A stretch of 48,229 nt of DNA from Candidatus Hydrogenedentota bacterium (GTDB lineage Bacteria; Hydrogenedentota; Hydrogenedentia; Hydrogenedentales; JAGMZX01). Both the position numbers and the translations under genes were made by a program. Positions 32,118 to 41,863 of the stretch are shown in pieces (the stretch's first letter is position 1; each line of letters starts with the position of its first letter). Location of the stretch: NCBI GenBank assembly GCA_029556545.1, contig JAKQEQ010000107.1, positions 1 to 48,229 on the forward strand, given 5' to 3'. The notes below the pieces were generated by a model. The model did no database searches and was not told where the DNA came from. It was given only the letters and a program-made list of their open reading frames with translations.

Positions 32118-33149
32118 ATGAGCGCTGCGAAGACGTATCGGGTCGGAATCATCGGAGGGGGCGCCATTGCCCAGGCGTGTCATATCCCGGGCTATGTGCG
32201 AAATGCTGACGTACAACTGGTGGCGCTCGCGGATCCCGACCCGGCGCGCCTCCGGGAACTTTCCGCGCTGGATCCGACGATCCGCGCATACACCGAGCCT
32301 TTGGCGATGCTGGCGCAAGAGAAGCTGGACATTGTCAGTGTGTGTTCGCCGAACGCCTTCCACGCGCAGCAGACCGTCGACGCCTTGAAGGCGGGCTGCC
32401 ACGTGCTGTGCGAGAAGCCGATGGCCGTGTCGCTCAGCGAGACGGACGCCATGATCGCGGCGGCGAAGTCGGCGCGGCGCAAGCTGATGGTCGGTTTCAC
32501 GCACCGGCTGTTTTCCGGTCCGAGGAAGTGCCGCGAATTACTGGACGAGAAGGCCATCGGCAAGCCGTTCATGATCCGGGTGCGGTTCGCCCATGGCGGG
32601 CCGTTCCCGGGCTGGGCGAAAAGCAGATGGTTCTATGACCCGAAGCTGGCGGCGGGCGGCGCGCTGTTGGACATGGGAATCCACGCCATCGACCTCTGCC
32701 TGTGGCTGATGGGGCCGATTGTCTCGGTGAGCGCCCGCACGGCGACACTGGTGAAACGGATTCCGGTGGATGACAACGCGGTCATGCTCCTCGAATTCAA
32801 GAGCGGCGCGCTCGGCTATATCGAGGTCGGGTGGACGAGCAAGCCGGGCTTCGCGGGGTGTGAGATTTACGGTACGGAGGGTTCGCTGATCTGCGACTAC
32901 CTGAAGGGGCTCCACATGGTGGGCGGGGTCGTATCGGCGAGCGGGAAAGACACCCACGACTGGCGGCTCATCGAGCGGCATCCCACGGAGGGCGGCTGGA
33001 AGATCGAAATCGATCACTGGCTCGACGTCGTGCGCGGCAAAGAGAAACTGACCATGGACGGCAAGGCCGGACGCGCGGCGTTGCGGGTGGCCCTCGCCGC
33101 ATACGAATCGAGCAAGTCCGGCAAACGCGTCGCCCTCGACAAGGAATAG
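32118..33149 (+). CDS. Gfo/Idh/MocA family oxidoreductase
   Basis: This 343-residue NAD(P)-dependent dehydrogenase probably acts on a sugar or inositol derivative. The Rossmann start 'RVGIIGGGAIAQACHIPGY' binds the nucleotide. 'DIVSVCSPNAFHAQQ' and the catalytic-lysine motif 'HVLCEKPMAVS' are family hallmarks. 'AAGGALLDMGIHAIDLCLWL' supplies the D...H pair of the substrate domain. No signal peptide, so cytoplasmic. GGGGAGG lies 5 bases before the ATG. The next gene (GH36-like) begins within about 50 bases, so the two are likely one transcript: external release of a sugar, then internal oxidation. Confidence 0.93.
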   Translation: MSAAKTYRVGIIGGGAIAQACHIPGYVRNADVQLVALADPDPARLRELSALDPTIRAYTEPLAMLAQEKLDIVSVCSPNAFHAQQTVDALKAGCHVLCEKPMAVSLSETDAMIAAAKSARRKLMVGFTHRLFSGPRKCRELLDEKAIGKPFMIRVRFAHGGPFPGWAKSRWFYDPKLAAGGALLDMGIHAIDLCLWLMGPIVSVSARTATLVKRIPVDDNAVMLLEFKSGALGYIEVGWTSKPGFAGCEIYGTEGSLICDYLKGLHMVGGVVSASGKDTHDWRLIERHPTEGGWKIEIDHWLDVVRGKEKLTMDGKAGRAALRVALAAYESSKSGKRVALDKE

Positions 33150-33202
33150 CGGATCGCGTGGCGCGGACGCCCCGGGGCCCCAGCATCAAGGAGTGCTCGA
33201 CA

Positions 33203-35602
33203 TTGGATGGTGTTCTTGCTGTTGCCGAGCGTCGCGCTATCCGCCTCGCGCTCTGTATGCTGCTCGCCGCGTGCACCGCTTTCCCGTCGGAAATTGGCGA
33301 TAGTCGTCCCATCATTGGGCCAACCAAGGTCTTCCGCAGCGTCACCACGGAATCCTACGCGATCCTGGTGCAGAAGAACGGTCGCGTGGACGTGGCGCTT
33401 AGCAGCCTGCTCCCGGTGATCGAGAACGCCTCGCCGATGGTGCTCTTCGCGGGGGAGAAAGACCCCAAACCGCTCCGGGTGGATGGGCGCTACACCATGC
33501 GCATCGAGGTTAATGACGCGCTGGGCCAGGGCCACGGTGTCCTTTTCGGCAGAAAAGACTGCGAATGGCGGCTCTGTGCGTATCCGACGAAGCCCTTCTT
33601 CACGGCGCAAGTCACGTTCATCAACGCGGGCGGCAGCCCGGTGCGTGTGGCGCGGCTGCATCCCCTTACGGCGGGCATGGTGCGGAAAGGCGGGCTGTAT
33701 GTCGGTCCCGGGGCGGCGCGGGCGGCCCTGCTCGAAAATGGGCGGCTCTTTCAGACTTTCAACGACTACGCGAACGTCGTGTCGGGCAAATCCAAGAGTC
33801 AGTGGAACGTCGCCGTGTACAATCCGGTTTCGAACCGCGTGGTCGTGGCGGGATTTTTGACAAACCTCCGAGGCTATACTCAGTTCCACCTCGAACGCGG
33901 CGACACGGCGCCTGAAGACGCCTTCGACACTTTCCGCGCGGAGTGTGTCTACGACCCGCCTATCGAAGTGCCTCCCGGTGGCCGCCTGACGTCGGAAATC
34001 CTCTATGTGGCGGTCTCGGAGCGCGACCCGTTCACCGCCCTCGAACGTTTCTCGGCCGCGAGCACGGCGGTCAATGGCGCGCGGCCGCGCCCCCCGTTTG
34101 TACCGCACGGCTGGGACTCGTGGAGCACCGCCTTCGGCCACGACATCAGCGAAGAGGCGCTGCTGCGCGAGTTGGACGCGCTCGATACGCGGCTGAAGCG
34201 GTACGGCTGGAATCACTTCGCCATCGACGCCGGGTGGGCGCGCGCGAAGGGCGACTGGGAACCGAACGAGAAGTTTCCGCGGGGCATGAAATGGTTCGCG
34301 GATGAAATTCACCGGCGCGGCATGACCGCCGGGCTGTGGATAGACCCCTTCACGGTATCGTTGAGCGCACCCCTGGCCACGGATCACCCGGAGTGGCTTG
34401 CCGCGCCGAACCCGCTGGGAAAGTTCCTCCTGGGAAACAACGAACGCATCCTCGACGTGACGGCCCCGGGCGCTTACGAACACGTGCGCGACCTGTTCCG
34501 CAAGATCGGCGATGACTGGGGCTTCGACGCCATTATGGAGGCGGATTTCGTCTATCATTTGCTGCTTGCGGAGCGCTACCACGACGCCACGAAAACGAAC
34601 GTCGAGGCGTTGCGCCTCGGAATGCAGGCGATTCGCGAAGGGTTCGGCTCGGACAAGTTCATCATGGCCGTGACGCCGCAGCCGATCAACGCGATGTATG
34701 CGAACGGCATCCGCGTGGGACACGATTGCCTGCCCGTCTGGCGCACTGGAGACCTCCCCGGCAACTGGGGCTGTGTCGAGACGCTCACCAACGCGATACG
34801 CCGCTATTACGTCGCGCCGTCGTTGTACGTCCCGGACCAGGACTGCGCGTTTTTCGGTCACGAGTCGACCCGAGTACGTTGGAAGGTCGCGGACCGGCGG
34901 CCGCTCACGCGCGAGCAGAGCATCGCATGGCTCACGGGCGCGGCGCTCACCGGCGGCGTGGTAAAGATCGGCAACCGCTTCTCGGAACTCAGCGACGACG
35001 AAGTCGCTATCCTCAGCAGGCTGCTGCCCGTGCCGTCAAAGCCCGCCCGTCCCCTCGACCTCTTCCAGGAGGCGTCGCCGCGGGTCTGGGCGCTGCCCGT
35101 CGAGTGTTCGATCGGCAAGTGGCTCATCGTGGCTGTCTTCAACTGGGATGAAACCACGCCAAGCATGGTGACATTGAACTTCCGGGCGCTCGGTCTCGAC
35201 CCGACGGCGTATTACACCGTGTTCAGCTTCTGGCAGCAGGAATACCACGGCACGGCGCGCGCTCGTCTCGACGTGCAACTGCCCGCGGCCTGCGTGAGGG
35301 TCTACGGCCTGCGCCGCCTCGAGGACCGCCCCATGTTCCTCGCCACGGACCGCCACTTCACCATGGGCGCGACGGATTTCACCGAACTGCGCTGGGACCC
35401 GGCGGCACGCGTTCTGACCGGCGCCTTTCACGGCGTGGCAAATACCGATTATGTGCTTCACTTCCTTGTGCCGGAGGCCTACGCGATAGGCAACGTCGAG
35501 GCAAACGCAACGGATGTCCGACATGCGATGCGGGACCGTGCGCTTAGTGTGTCACTGCGTTGCGTCGTGTCCGGCCCCGTAGACTGGAAGCTATGTTTTT
35601 GA
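33203..35602 (+). CDS. GH36-like alpha-galactosidase-type lipoprotein
   Basis: This encodes about 799 residues. There is no in-frame ATG near the start. I chose TTG 33203, which follows AAGGAG by 9 bases and gives a lipoprotein signal ending 'LLAAC'; GTG 33158 is the alternative. The N-terminal half is a beta-sandwich. The barrel begins 'HGWDSWSTAFGHDISEEALL' (about 310) and shows 'HFAIDAGWARAKGDWEPNEK', 'GMTAGLWIDPF', 'GFDAIMEADF' and 'GIRVGHDCLPVWR'. The last two probably hold the nucleophile and acid/base aspartates of clan GH-D. A C-terminal sandwich follows. Expected to be anchored to a membrane outside the cytoplasm. Exact substrate unknown. Confidence 0.85.
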   Translation: MDGVLAVAERRAIRLALCMLLAACTAFPSEIGDSRPIIGPTKVFRSVTTESYAILVQKNGRVDVALSSLLPVIENASPMVLFAGEKDPKPLRVDGRYTMRIEVNDALGQGHGVLFGRKDCEWRLCAYPTKPFFTAQVTFINAGGSPVRVARLHPLTAGMVRKGGLYVGPGAARAALLENGRLFQTFNDYANVVSGKSKSQWNVAVYNPVSNRVVVAGFLTNLRGYTQFHLERGDTAPEDAFDTFRAECVYDPPIEVPPGGRLTSEILYVAVSERDPFTALERFSAASTAVNGARPRPPFVPHGWDSWSTAFGHDISEEALLRELDALDTRLKRYGWNHFAIDAGWARAKGDWEPNEKFPRGMKWFADEIHRRGMTAGLWIDPFTVSLSAPLATDHPEWLAAPNPLGKFLLGNNERILDVTAPGAYEHVRDLFRKIGDDWGFDAIMEADFVYHLLLAERYHDATKTNVEALRLGMQAIREGFGSDKFIMAVTPQPINAMYANGIRVGHDCLPVWRTGDLPGNWGCVETLTNAIRRYYVAPSLYVPDQDCAFFGHESTRVRWKVADRRPLTREQSIAWLTGAALTGGVVKIGNRFSELSDDEVAILSRLLPVPSKPARPLDLFQEASPRVWALPVECSIGKWLIVAVFNWDETTPSMVTLNFRALGLDPTAYYTVFSFWQQEYHGTARARLDVQLPAACVRVYGLRRLEDRPMFLATDRHFTMGATDFTELRWDPAARVLTGAFHGVANTDYVLHFLVPEAYAIGNVEANATDVRHAMRDRALSVSLRCVVSGPVDWKLCF

Positions 35603-35706
35603 GCAAGTAGACTTTCGTCATGAACCCATTATTGAGAAGCGGCCTCGGCGCTGTCGAGCGCCGCAATGCACGCACGCGAGCCTGGAAATCGTCGCAAGTC
35701 GCGTAT

Positions 35707-35735
35707 TTGCATTTGCCACGTCCTTGGGCTATACT
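35707..35735 (+). promoter_or_regulatory. promoter of the first prepilin-like gene
   Basis: TTGCAT (35707-35712) and TATACT (35730-35735) are 17 bases apart, about 125 bases before the start codon. Confidence 0.6.
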
Positions 35736-35859
35736 TGAGAAAAGAATGCCCCCATCAGCGAGGTGTTCTGTGCGTTATGGATGTATTTCCGCTGCGGCCT
35801 CGGGGGAGGTTGCGTTGTGCGGAGTGGGCATCATTAACACTTTTTGGAGGATTTCAGTC

Positions 35860-36837
35860 ATGCGTCGAAAGGGATTCACACTCATCGAACTGCTGGTGGT
35901 AATCGCCATTATCGGGATTCTCGCGGCGATCCTGCTGCCGGCCCTGGCCCGGGCGCGCGAATCGGCCCGACGCGCTTCGTGCCAGAACAATCTCAAGGAA
36001 TGGGGTCTCGTCTTCAAAATGTATTCGAACGAAGACCCGGGCGAACGGTTCCCCTACCTGCAGCTCGTAGACCCCTATGAGGACCAAAACTCATTCGATT
36101 GCATCACGATCGCGGCGGGGCCCCAGGTGGACACGATCTACCCCGAGTACTTGACGGATCCGTCGATTGCCGTGTGCCCGTCGGACGCCACGGAGACCTC
36201 GTCGTATTTCTTTGACACGAACACCGGCGATCCGATCATTCACCTGAAGCCCGAGCGCATCGATGCCAGTTACGCCTATGTCGGGTGGACGTTTGACCGC
36301 ATGGACAAGACGCCGCTCATCGGGCCGTCGCAGCTGCCGCAAATCACGGCCCTGCTGACACTGATTGGCGAATCGTTTAACATCCCGACAACCGCAACCA
36401 TCAACGGGCAGTTCGGCTACGCCCTTAATGGTCTTTTCGGGATGGCGGTCGACGCGCTCGGCCAAACAGGCGGCACCATCGCAACGCGGGCGCGCAAGGT
36501 GGTGGACAGTGACGTCGAGGTTCCGGTCGGCTTTGGCAACGGCGGCGACAAGACGATCTACCGTCTGCGGGAAGGCATCGAGCGGTTCCTGATCACCGAC
36601 ATCAACAACCCCGCGGCTACGGCACAGGCCCAGTCCACGGTGTGGATCATGATGGACCAGTTGTCGGGCGCGGGCGCCATCGAGCTGTTCAACCACATTC
36701 CAGGCGGCTGCAATGTTCTCTATCTCGATGGCCACGTAGACTTCATCCGCTACGTCAACCAGGAATCGGGCGCCACGCCTCCGGTGATGCCGAGTCTGGC
36801 CACGATTATCGGCGTGCTGTTCGCCGCGAACGAGTGA
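35860..36837 (+). CDS. prepilin-like protein 1 (type IV N-terminal methylation motif)
   Basis: This encodes 325 residues. The start has TTGGAGG 9 bases upstream. A class III leader 'MRRKG' is followed by the cleavage/methylation site and hydrophobic helix '[20 protein letters not shown]', so it should be processed by a prepilin peptidase and is probably exported through a type II/IV-type machine. The large globular domain ends with '[21 protein letters not shown]', the H-x-G...DGHV pattern of the DUF1559-like pseudopilin families. '[20 protein letters not shown]' is shared with both paralogues in this window. Role unknown; such genes are often greatly amplified in this type of genome. Confidence 0.9.
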   Translation: MRRKGFTLIELLVVIAIIGILAAILLPALARARESARRASCQNNLKEWGLVFKMYSNEDPGERFPYLQLVDPYEDQNSFDCITIAAGPQVDTIYPEYLTDPSIAVCPSDATETSSYFFDTNTGDPIIHLKPERIDASYAYVGWTFDRMDKTPLIGPSQLPQITALLTLIGESFNIPTTATINGQFGYALNGLFGMAVDALGQTGGTIATRARKVVDSDVEVPVGFGNGGDKTIYRLREGIERFLITDINNPAATAQAQSTVWIMMDQLSGAGAIELFNHIPGGCNVLYLDGHVDFIRYVNQESGATPPVMPSLATIIGVLFAANE

Positions 36838-37050
36838 TCGCTCACGCCGCGCATGCGGTGAGAACATACGGTAGAATGTCATCCGGCACTAGATTTGAGT
36901 GCGGTGGGCTCCCCCTCGCGGGCGCCCACCGCGCCGGTGGTTAGAAGCAATTCGTTTGTCATGAAATCCGTTCCGGCTGGTACGCGTTGCCGCGTTGCCT
37001 GGCGGGCGGTTTGGTTTGTCTCTGGACGAAAAACAGGGAGTGTTCATGAC

Positions 37051-38040
37051 ATGCGCAAGAAAGGTTTTACACTCATCGAACTGCTGGTGGTAATCGCCAT
37101 CATCGGGATTCTCGCGGCGATCCTGCTGCCGGCCCTGGCCCGGGCCCGCGAATCCGCGCGACGCGCTTCGTGCCAAAACAATCTCAAGGAATGGGGTCTC
37201 GTCTTCAAAATGTACTCGAACGAGGACCCGGGCGAGCGCTTTCCACCGCTTCAGGGAGGCGCTTGGTACGACATCAACGGACTATCGGAAGGCGTGCTCG
37301 ACGGTGGACCGTGGATTTTCGCGGTGTACCCGGAATACCTCACCGATCCCATGATCACGTTCTGTCCGTCGGACGCGGAGTTGAAGACGTCGATCGAGAA
37401 GTCCAAGCTGGACAACGGCGACTGGTGCTTCGGCTACGCGCACAGTAACGGCGGACGGTGCGGGCGCGCGGTCGACGCGAGCTACGCCTATCTTGGCTGG
37501 GTCTTTGACCAGGGCGATTACCTCGACCCGCGCGCGCCGCTGTCGTCCTCGCCATTGTTTGCCACTTTGCTGCAACTCTTCCCTGAGGCTGCGGCAATCG
37601 ACGCGACGGTCCCCGTCTCGCTTCAATTGCTCAAGGCGCTCGAGAATATATTCGTTGCGGATGGGGCCGCGCTTATCACGGCGTACCTTGGGTCGAATCC
37701 GCCGATTGGGTTCGCGAAGCCGGTTGACCAGGACGTCACTGTGGGCGCCCCTTACGGCAACGGCGGCGGCGAGACGGTGTATCGCCTGCGGGAGGGCATC
37801 GAGCGGTTCCTGATCACGGACATCAACAACCCGGCGGCGACCGCGCAGGCCCAAAGCACGGTGTACATCATGTTCGACCAGTTGGCGACAAATCCGTCCG
37901 CCTACAATCACATCCCGGGCGGTGCGAATATCCTGTATCTTGACGGCCACGTGCGGTTTCAGCGATACGAACGCCAAGGCGACGCGCCGTGTAATGAGCC
38001 GATGGCCTTGTTGATCGGGCTGCTGACCAGTGACCTTTAG
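37051..38040 (+). CDS. prepilin-like protein 2
   Basis: This 329-residue paralogue lies 213 bases after the first. The start ATG has CAGGGAG 10 bases upstream, then leader 'MRKKG' and the hydrophobic helix. The first 150 bases of the coding region are almost identical to those of paralogue 1 at the DNA level, including silent positions, while the middle is very different. The blocks '[20 protein letters not shown]' and '[20 protein letters not shown]' are again conserved. This points to a recent duplication or gene conversion with fast divergence of the exposed part. Followed by a hairpin terminator. Confidence 0.9.
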   Translation: MRKKGFTLIELLVVIAIIGILAAILLPALARARESARRASCQNNLKEWGLVFKMYSNEDPGERFPPLQGGAWYDINGLSEGVLDGGPWIFAVYPEYLTDPMITFCPSDAELKTSIEKSKLDNGDWCFGYAHSNGGRCGRAVDASYAYLGWVFDQGDYLDPRAPLSSSPLFATLLQLFPEAAAIDATVPVSLQLLKALENIFVADGAALITAYLGSNPPIGFAKPVDQDVTVGAPYGNGGGETVYRLREGIERFLITDINNPAATAQAQSTVYIMFDQLATNPSAYNHIPGGANILYLDGHVRFQRYERQGDAPCNEPMALLIGLLTSDL

Positions 38041-38076
38041 GCATCACACGATAAGCGTATAGCATCAGCAGAGCAC

Positions 38077-38110
38077 ATGGCGCTTCCCGCCGTACGGGCG
38101 GGGGCGCCAT
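38077..38110 (+). terminator. hairpin terminator after the prepilin-like pair
   Basis: ATGGCGC (38077-38083) pairs with GCGCCAT (38104-38110), with an inner 6-bp CCCGCC/GGCGGG stem. Only TT follows, so it may be weak. Confidence 0.5.
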
Positions 38111-38268
38111 TTCGTCTGTGATGGGATTCGAGGGACGTAAGCCACGCAAAGGACCCGCACAGCAGCCGGGTGCGCTCGGCATCTCTTGTCCCTTATGTCC
38201 TTTGAGTCGTTTGCCTCCAGCACGTCGCGGGCGGCCAAGTCGCCTTCCACCGAGCCCGCAGAAACCTT

Positions 38269-39183
38269 TCAGAAGCCGTCAAAGCAGCGGTTGTAACGGC
38301 CGAAGATGTAGGCGCTGTTTCTGGTGACGGGAAAGCGCTCGTCGGGGTAGCGCCGGAACTGGACGTGCCCGTCGAGGTAGAGCACGTTGGCGCCGCCTGG
38401 CGCGTGGCTAAAGGCGTCCACGCGCGCGCTGACATGGTCCCATAAGACCGGGATCATGCTGGCGGCGCGGGCGGATGCCCCGGGGTTATTGATGTCCGTG
38501 ATCAGGAACCGCTCGATGCCCTGACGCAAGCGATAGAGCGTGTCGCCGCCGCCGGGCATATAGCCCATGCCGGCGAATTGTTCGGTGGTGAAGTCCTCAT
38601 CACTCGCTCTCCCCAGCGGTTCCTCCGAGAAGTTGCGCGCACACAGTTCGCCCCAGGGCGTGCCGACAAAGTCCTGTTCCTGACACCGCTTGAACTCGGG
38701 GTCCGGGGCCATGCCCAGTTTCGGCCCCATGATGTTCACATCGTCCATGATCGCCCAGCCGCTATAGTCGTAGGGCTCCTTACTTAACTCCCACGGCTGG
38801 ATGACGCCGTCGCCGTTGCCCTTCACTTCATCGTACCGCTGGAGGGCCGTGGCTTCGCGCGGCCACGAGGAGCACCACACTACATTAAAGTCGGAGATGT
38901 ACTCCGGGATCATCGCCGCGCCGTCGAAGATGCCGTCGTCGCTCAGCACCCGCTCGCCGTTCGCGTTGTAGGTCCAGGTCTCGCGCGGCGGCAGTTTCCG
39001 GCCCAAATCTTCGCCGCTGTACATGAAAAACGCCAGACCCAGTTGCTTCTGGTTGTTCTGGCAGGAGGCGCGCCGCGCCGCCTCGCGGGCCCGGCCCAGC
39101 GCCGGCAAGAGGACGGCCGCCAAGATACCGATGATCGCAATGACCACAAGCAGTTCGATGAGTGTAAATCCCCGCGTGGGCAC
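38269..39183 (-). CDS. prepilin-like protein 3
   Basis: This 304-residue paralogue is on the opposite strand. It starts at GTG 39183, with AAAGGA 5 bases upstream. Leader 'MPTRG' is followed by '[20 protein letters not shown]'. Shared blocks are '[19 protein letters not shown]', '[20 protein letters not shown]' and '[19 protein letters not shown]'. It is more distant from the other two than they are from each other. A segment '[14 protein letters not shown]' looks like an isolated EF-hand-type calcium loop. It converges on the pair and has its own promoter. Confidence 0.9.
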   Translation of the reverse strand: MPTRGFTLIELLVVIAIIGILAAVLLPALGRAREAARRASCQNNQKQLGLAFFMYSGEDLGRKLPPRETWTYNANGERVLSDDGIFDGAAMIPEYISDFNVVWCSSWPREATALQRYDEVKGNGDGVIQPWELSKEPYDYSGWAIMDDVNIMGPKLGMAPDPEFKRCQEQDFVGTPWGELCARNFSEEPLGRASDEDFTTEQFAGMGYMPGGGDTLYRLRQGIERFLITDINNPGASARAASMIPVLWDHVSARVDAFSHAPGGANVLYLDGHVQFRRYPDERFPVTRNSAYIFGRYNRCFDGF

Positions 39184-39225
39184 GTCTGTCCTTTCCTGAT
39201 CACATCCGCCTGTTTACGCGACGTC

Positions 39226-39254
39226 ACTATACCCGCGCATCCTCCGAGGCACAA
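39226..39254 (-). promoter_or_regulatory. promoter of prepilin-like gene 3
   Basis: On the minus strand TTGTGC (39249-39254) and TATAGT (39226-39231) are 17 bases apart, about 45 bases before the GTG start. It lies just beyond the stop of the following minus-strand gene's neighbour at 39300. Confidence 0.55.
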
Positions 39255-39299
39255 GCCCGCCCGCCAGCCGTTGCGCTTCTTCGCGCCCCGAACCTTGGA

Positions 39300-41621
39300 T
39301 CACTCCTCGATAAGGAACCATGTGTAACCGCGCGCCGACAATGACACCGGCAAATGAATGCGGAAGAACCTGTCCAGAACGTACTCCTTCGCTTCGCCGT
39401 CCCGCTCCCGCACGCGCGCGGTTTCCGTCAGTCCGGTGTAGTACAGGGGCAGTTGCAGGTTCTCCGCCTGGGGCGCGTCGGCGGGATTGTAGACCATCGC
39501 CAGGCCGCGTTCGGGCAGTTGCGCGTTTGCGTGCAACATGCAGTCGAGGCGCTGTCCGTCGGCGCGGCGCACGTGAATGATGTCCGAGTCGAGAATGGCG
39601 CGATGCGCCTTGTAGAAGCCCACCCACTCCTTGACCACGGCCTTCGTTTCGTCGGTATCGTAGAGACGCGGTCCGCGATAGCAGGCCTGCACGCCGCTGC
39701 CGAAGTTCTGCGCCAGGTGCCACGCATACGCATCCAGGTGCTCGGCGAGGGGTTCGAGCGTCGCCGCGGGCCCGCCGCCGTGATACTCGACCAGCGGCAC
39801 GAACATCCAGCCCATGCTTGGCGTCTTCTCGAAGGTGCCGTCGTAAATGTTCTGACGCCCGATAACGATTTGCCGCTCGCGGGGCAGACTCCAGTTTGTT
39901 TCGCGGTAGCCCATCGCGCAGCGGTTACTGCCGTTCAGGTAGTACCAGTCCGGTGTGTGGATGTACACGCCCCGCTTGCGCAACTCATGGTAGAACCGCA
40001 CGCAGGCACGCCACTGCGCCACCTGCGAGTCCTCGAGTCCGCGGTGGTGCGCGTGGGTGGTCGAGGCGCACACGTCCCCATGATACGGCCCGTCCGTCTC
40101 GATGACGTTCAAGCCCGTTGCGTCAATGAACCGCAGCACCCGGTCGAAATAGCCGTCCGCCCAGGAACTCGCCAGACACGCACTCTGACCGAATTTGCTG
40201 CCGGGCAAGCCCGTTTCCGGCGAGATGCAGTTGTGTTCGGGCCCCGCGTCGCGGGACGCGCACATGAGCGTGTAGCCGCCGAGTTCGACGCCTTTGTCGC
40301 GCGCGTAGTCCACGTCCGCCTTGATACGCGCGACGTAATCAGCGTTCTCGCTTTCGATATCGAACCCGCTCCAGAACGTGCAGATCACCATCTCAAACCC
40401 CGTTTCCGCGCACTGGTCCACGGCGCGCCGTATGGCGCGTGACGACGACTCGCGCACGTGCATGAGTATGGGATTTTCCGTCACCTGCGGCGCGAGCACC
40501 CGGTACATGCGCCGCCGGGCCAAACCCCGCCGCTCGCGGTCGTCGCTGTCGTGTGCGAGCACGTATGCGCGGAACGAATCGAACGCTTCGCCGGGCGCCA
40601 AGGCGACGCCCGGCCCCATCGGATACTTGATCGTGAGCAGTACGGGCAGTTGGTACTCGTAGTCTATCTGTGTCGCGTACTCGCTGTCCGGCCCCCAGAA
40701 CGTCGTGTTCATGCCGTCAAACGCGAAATTGCTCTCCGCGTGCAGCCGATGCCGCTCCTGCTCCGTCACGGCGAGCATCTCGCATTCAAGGCCGTCCACG
40801 ATCACCGTTGCGTCGCCGCCATTCCGGATAGTCACCCATTTCACCAATACCGGAAGTCCGTCGTAGATCGCGTAAGTGACTGTGACGCGAACGCCGCGCG
40901 GCGCGTCGTCCGGCGCGCGGAAGTGCGCCGTCAACGTGACCCCTCGGGGCGGCCACGGCGCGTCCGGCGCGTGACGGGCCCTTTCCCAATGATACGGCGG
41001 CTCGGGTTTCCCCGTCTCGATCTTCACGAACTGAAACGCGGCGGGGTCACTTTTCAGGTCCTTGAGCCATGCCCGGTCCAGATACGCATAGTCCGGTTGC
41101 CCCTTCAACCCGCCGACCTCAAACCGCCTCGCCCCCATGCGGATCACCGCCTCCGGTTTGACCCCGCGCAACACGGACGCACCGGTCATGTGGTTGGCCA
41201 GCGCGATCGTCGCGAAGTTCGGCGCGGTCCGGAACGTGCGGCTGATCAGCCCATTCGTTATGGTGACTTCGCTTCGGTCCGGCGCTTCCTCGATGCGCGC
41301 TGCCCATCCCGCGGGATGGAGAAGCCAATCGCGCGACTGCAATCCCGTCGGCACCTGCTGGGCGGCCGGCATGAACGCCGCCGCGCCAAGAAGAAGCAAC
41401 GTGAGGTACACAGTATGCAAAGGCATGAGAAGACTCCCATACGTGTTCCGCGCCAACGTTCCGAATGCCCACTCCGGCCCCACCCGCGAATACGCGCGGC
41501 CCGCGACATCAACCTGCTCGCGCGAACCCCGCCCCAGATGGGTGAACCAATACCCCGCGGCGACCAGCAACACCGCGAGCACCAGGCCCGCCTGACACGC
41601 GCGAATAAGGAATCTCTTCAT
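39300..41621 (-). CDS. exported barrel glycosidase-like protein
   Basis: This encodes 773 residues from ATG 41621. Two starts compete. 41621 gives a membrane anchor ('ACQAGLVLAVLLVAAGYWF'). ATG 41426 has GGGAG 7 bases upstream and gives a good signal peptide ('MPLHTVYLTLLLLGAAAF'), for a 708-residue product. The DNA between them has coding character, so I kept the longer form. The body has an N-terminal sandwich, then a barrel with 'FEMVICTFWSGFDIES', 'GVELGGYTLMCASRD', 'GLNVIETDGPYHGD' and 'GVYIHTPDWYYLNGSN'. The aspartate in 'ETDGPYHGD' is a plausible nucleophile in GH-D style (inference). Substrate unknown. It diverges from the symporter gene. Confidence 0.8.
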   Translation of the reverse strand: MKRFLIRACQAGLVLAVLLVAAGYWFTHLGRGSREQVDVAGRAYSRVGPEWAFGTLARNTYGSLLMPLHTVYLTLLLLGAAAFMPAAQQVPTGLQSRDWLLHPAGWAARIEEAPDRSEVTITNGLISRTFRTAPNFATIALANHMTGASVLRGVKPEAVIRMGARRFEVGGLKGQPDYAYLDRAWLKDLKSDPAAFQFVKIETGKPEPPYHWERARHAPDAPWPPRGVTLTAHFRAPDDAPRGVRVTVTYAIYDGLPVLVKWVTIRNGGDATVIVDGLECEMLAVTEQERHRLHAESNFAFDGMNTTFWGPDSEYATQIDYEYQLPVLLTIKYPMGPGVALAPGEAFDSFRAYVLAHDSDDRERRGLARRRMYRVLAPQVTENPILMHVRESSSRAIRRAVDQCAETGFEMVICTFWSGFDIESENADYVARIKADVDYARDKGVELGGYTLMCASRDAGPEHNCISPETGLPGSKFGQSACLASSWADGYFDRVLRFIDATGLNVIETDGPYHGDVCASTTHAHHRGLEDSQVAQWRACVRFYHELRKRGVYIHTPDWYYLNGSNRCAMGYRETNWSLPRERQIVIGRQNIYDGTFEKTPSMGWMFVPLVEYHGGGPAATLEPLAEHLDAYAWHLAQNFGSGVQACYRGPRLYDTDETKAVVKEWVGFYKAHRAILDSDIIHVRRADGQRLDCMLHANAQLPERGLAMVYNPADAPQAENLQLPLYYTGLTETARVRERDGEAKEYVLDRFFRIHLPVSLSARGYTWFLIEE

Positions 41622-41863
41622 GGCTCGATCTTCCCTTTTCCGCCGTCCAATTCGAGGCGTCATTCTAACACGCCGATCAGGCGCTGACATTCGACCGCCG
41701 TTTGCTCCTCTTGGATTCCTGCTTCCTGAGTTCGGCGACGGGACTCGGCTTGCGTTTTCCGGGGAGAATCGACATCATCGTACCGTTCCGATCGCAGTGT
41801 GGCCGGCTTTCGCGGGCCGATCTCGGGGCCGCCACGCGACGGCGCGGGGAGGCGCATTGACCT

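Noticed and set aside
33207-33419. A signal-peptide-like start ('MVFLLLPSVALSAS') in another frame at the beginning of the GH36-like gene
   Set aside because: The main frame has its own lipoprotein signal with 'LLAAC' and a spaced AAGGAG, so a frameshift is not needed. The alternative frame soon becomes arginine-rich nonsense.
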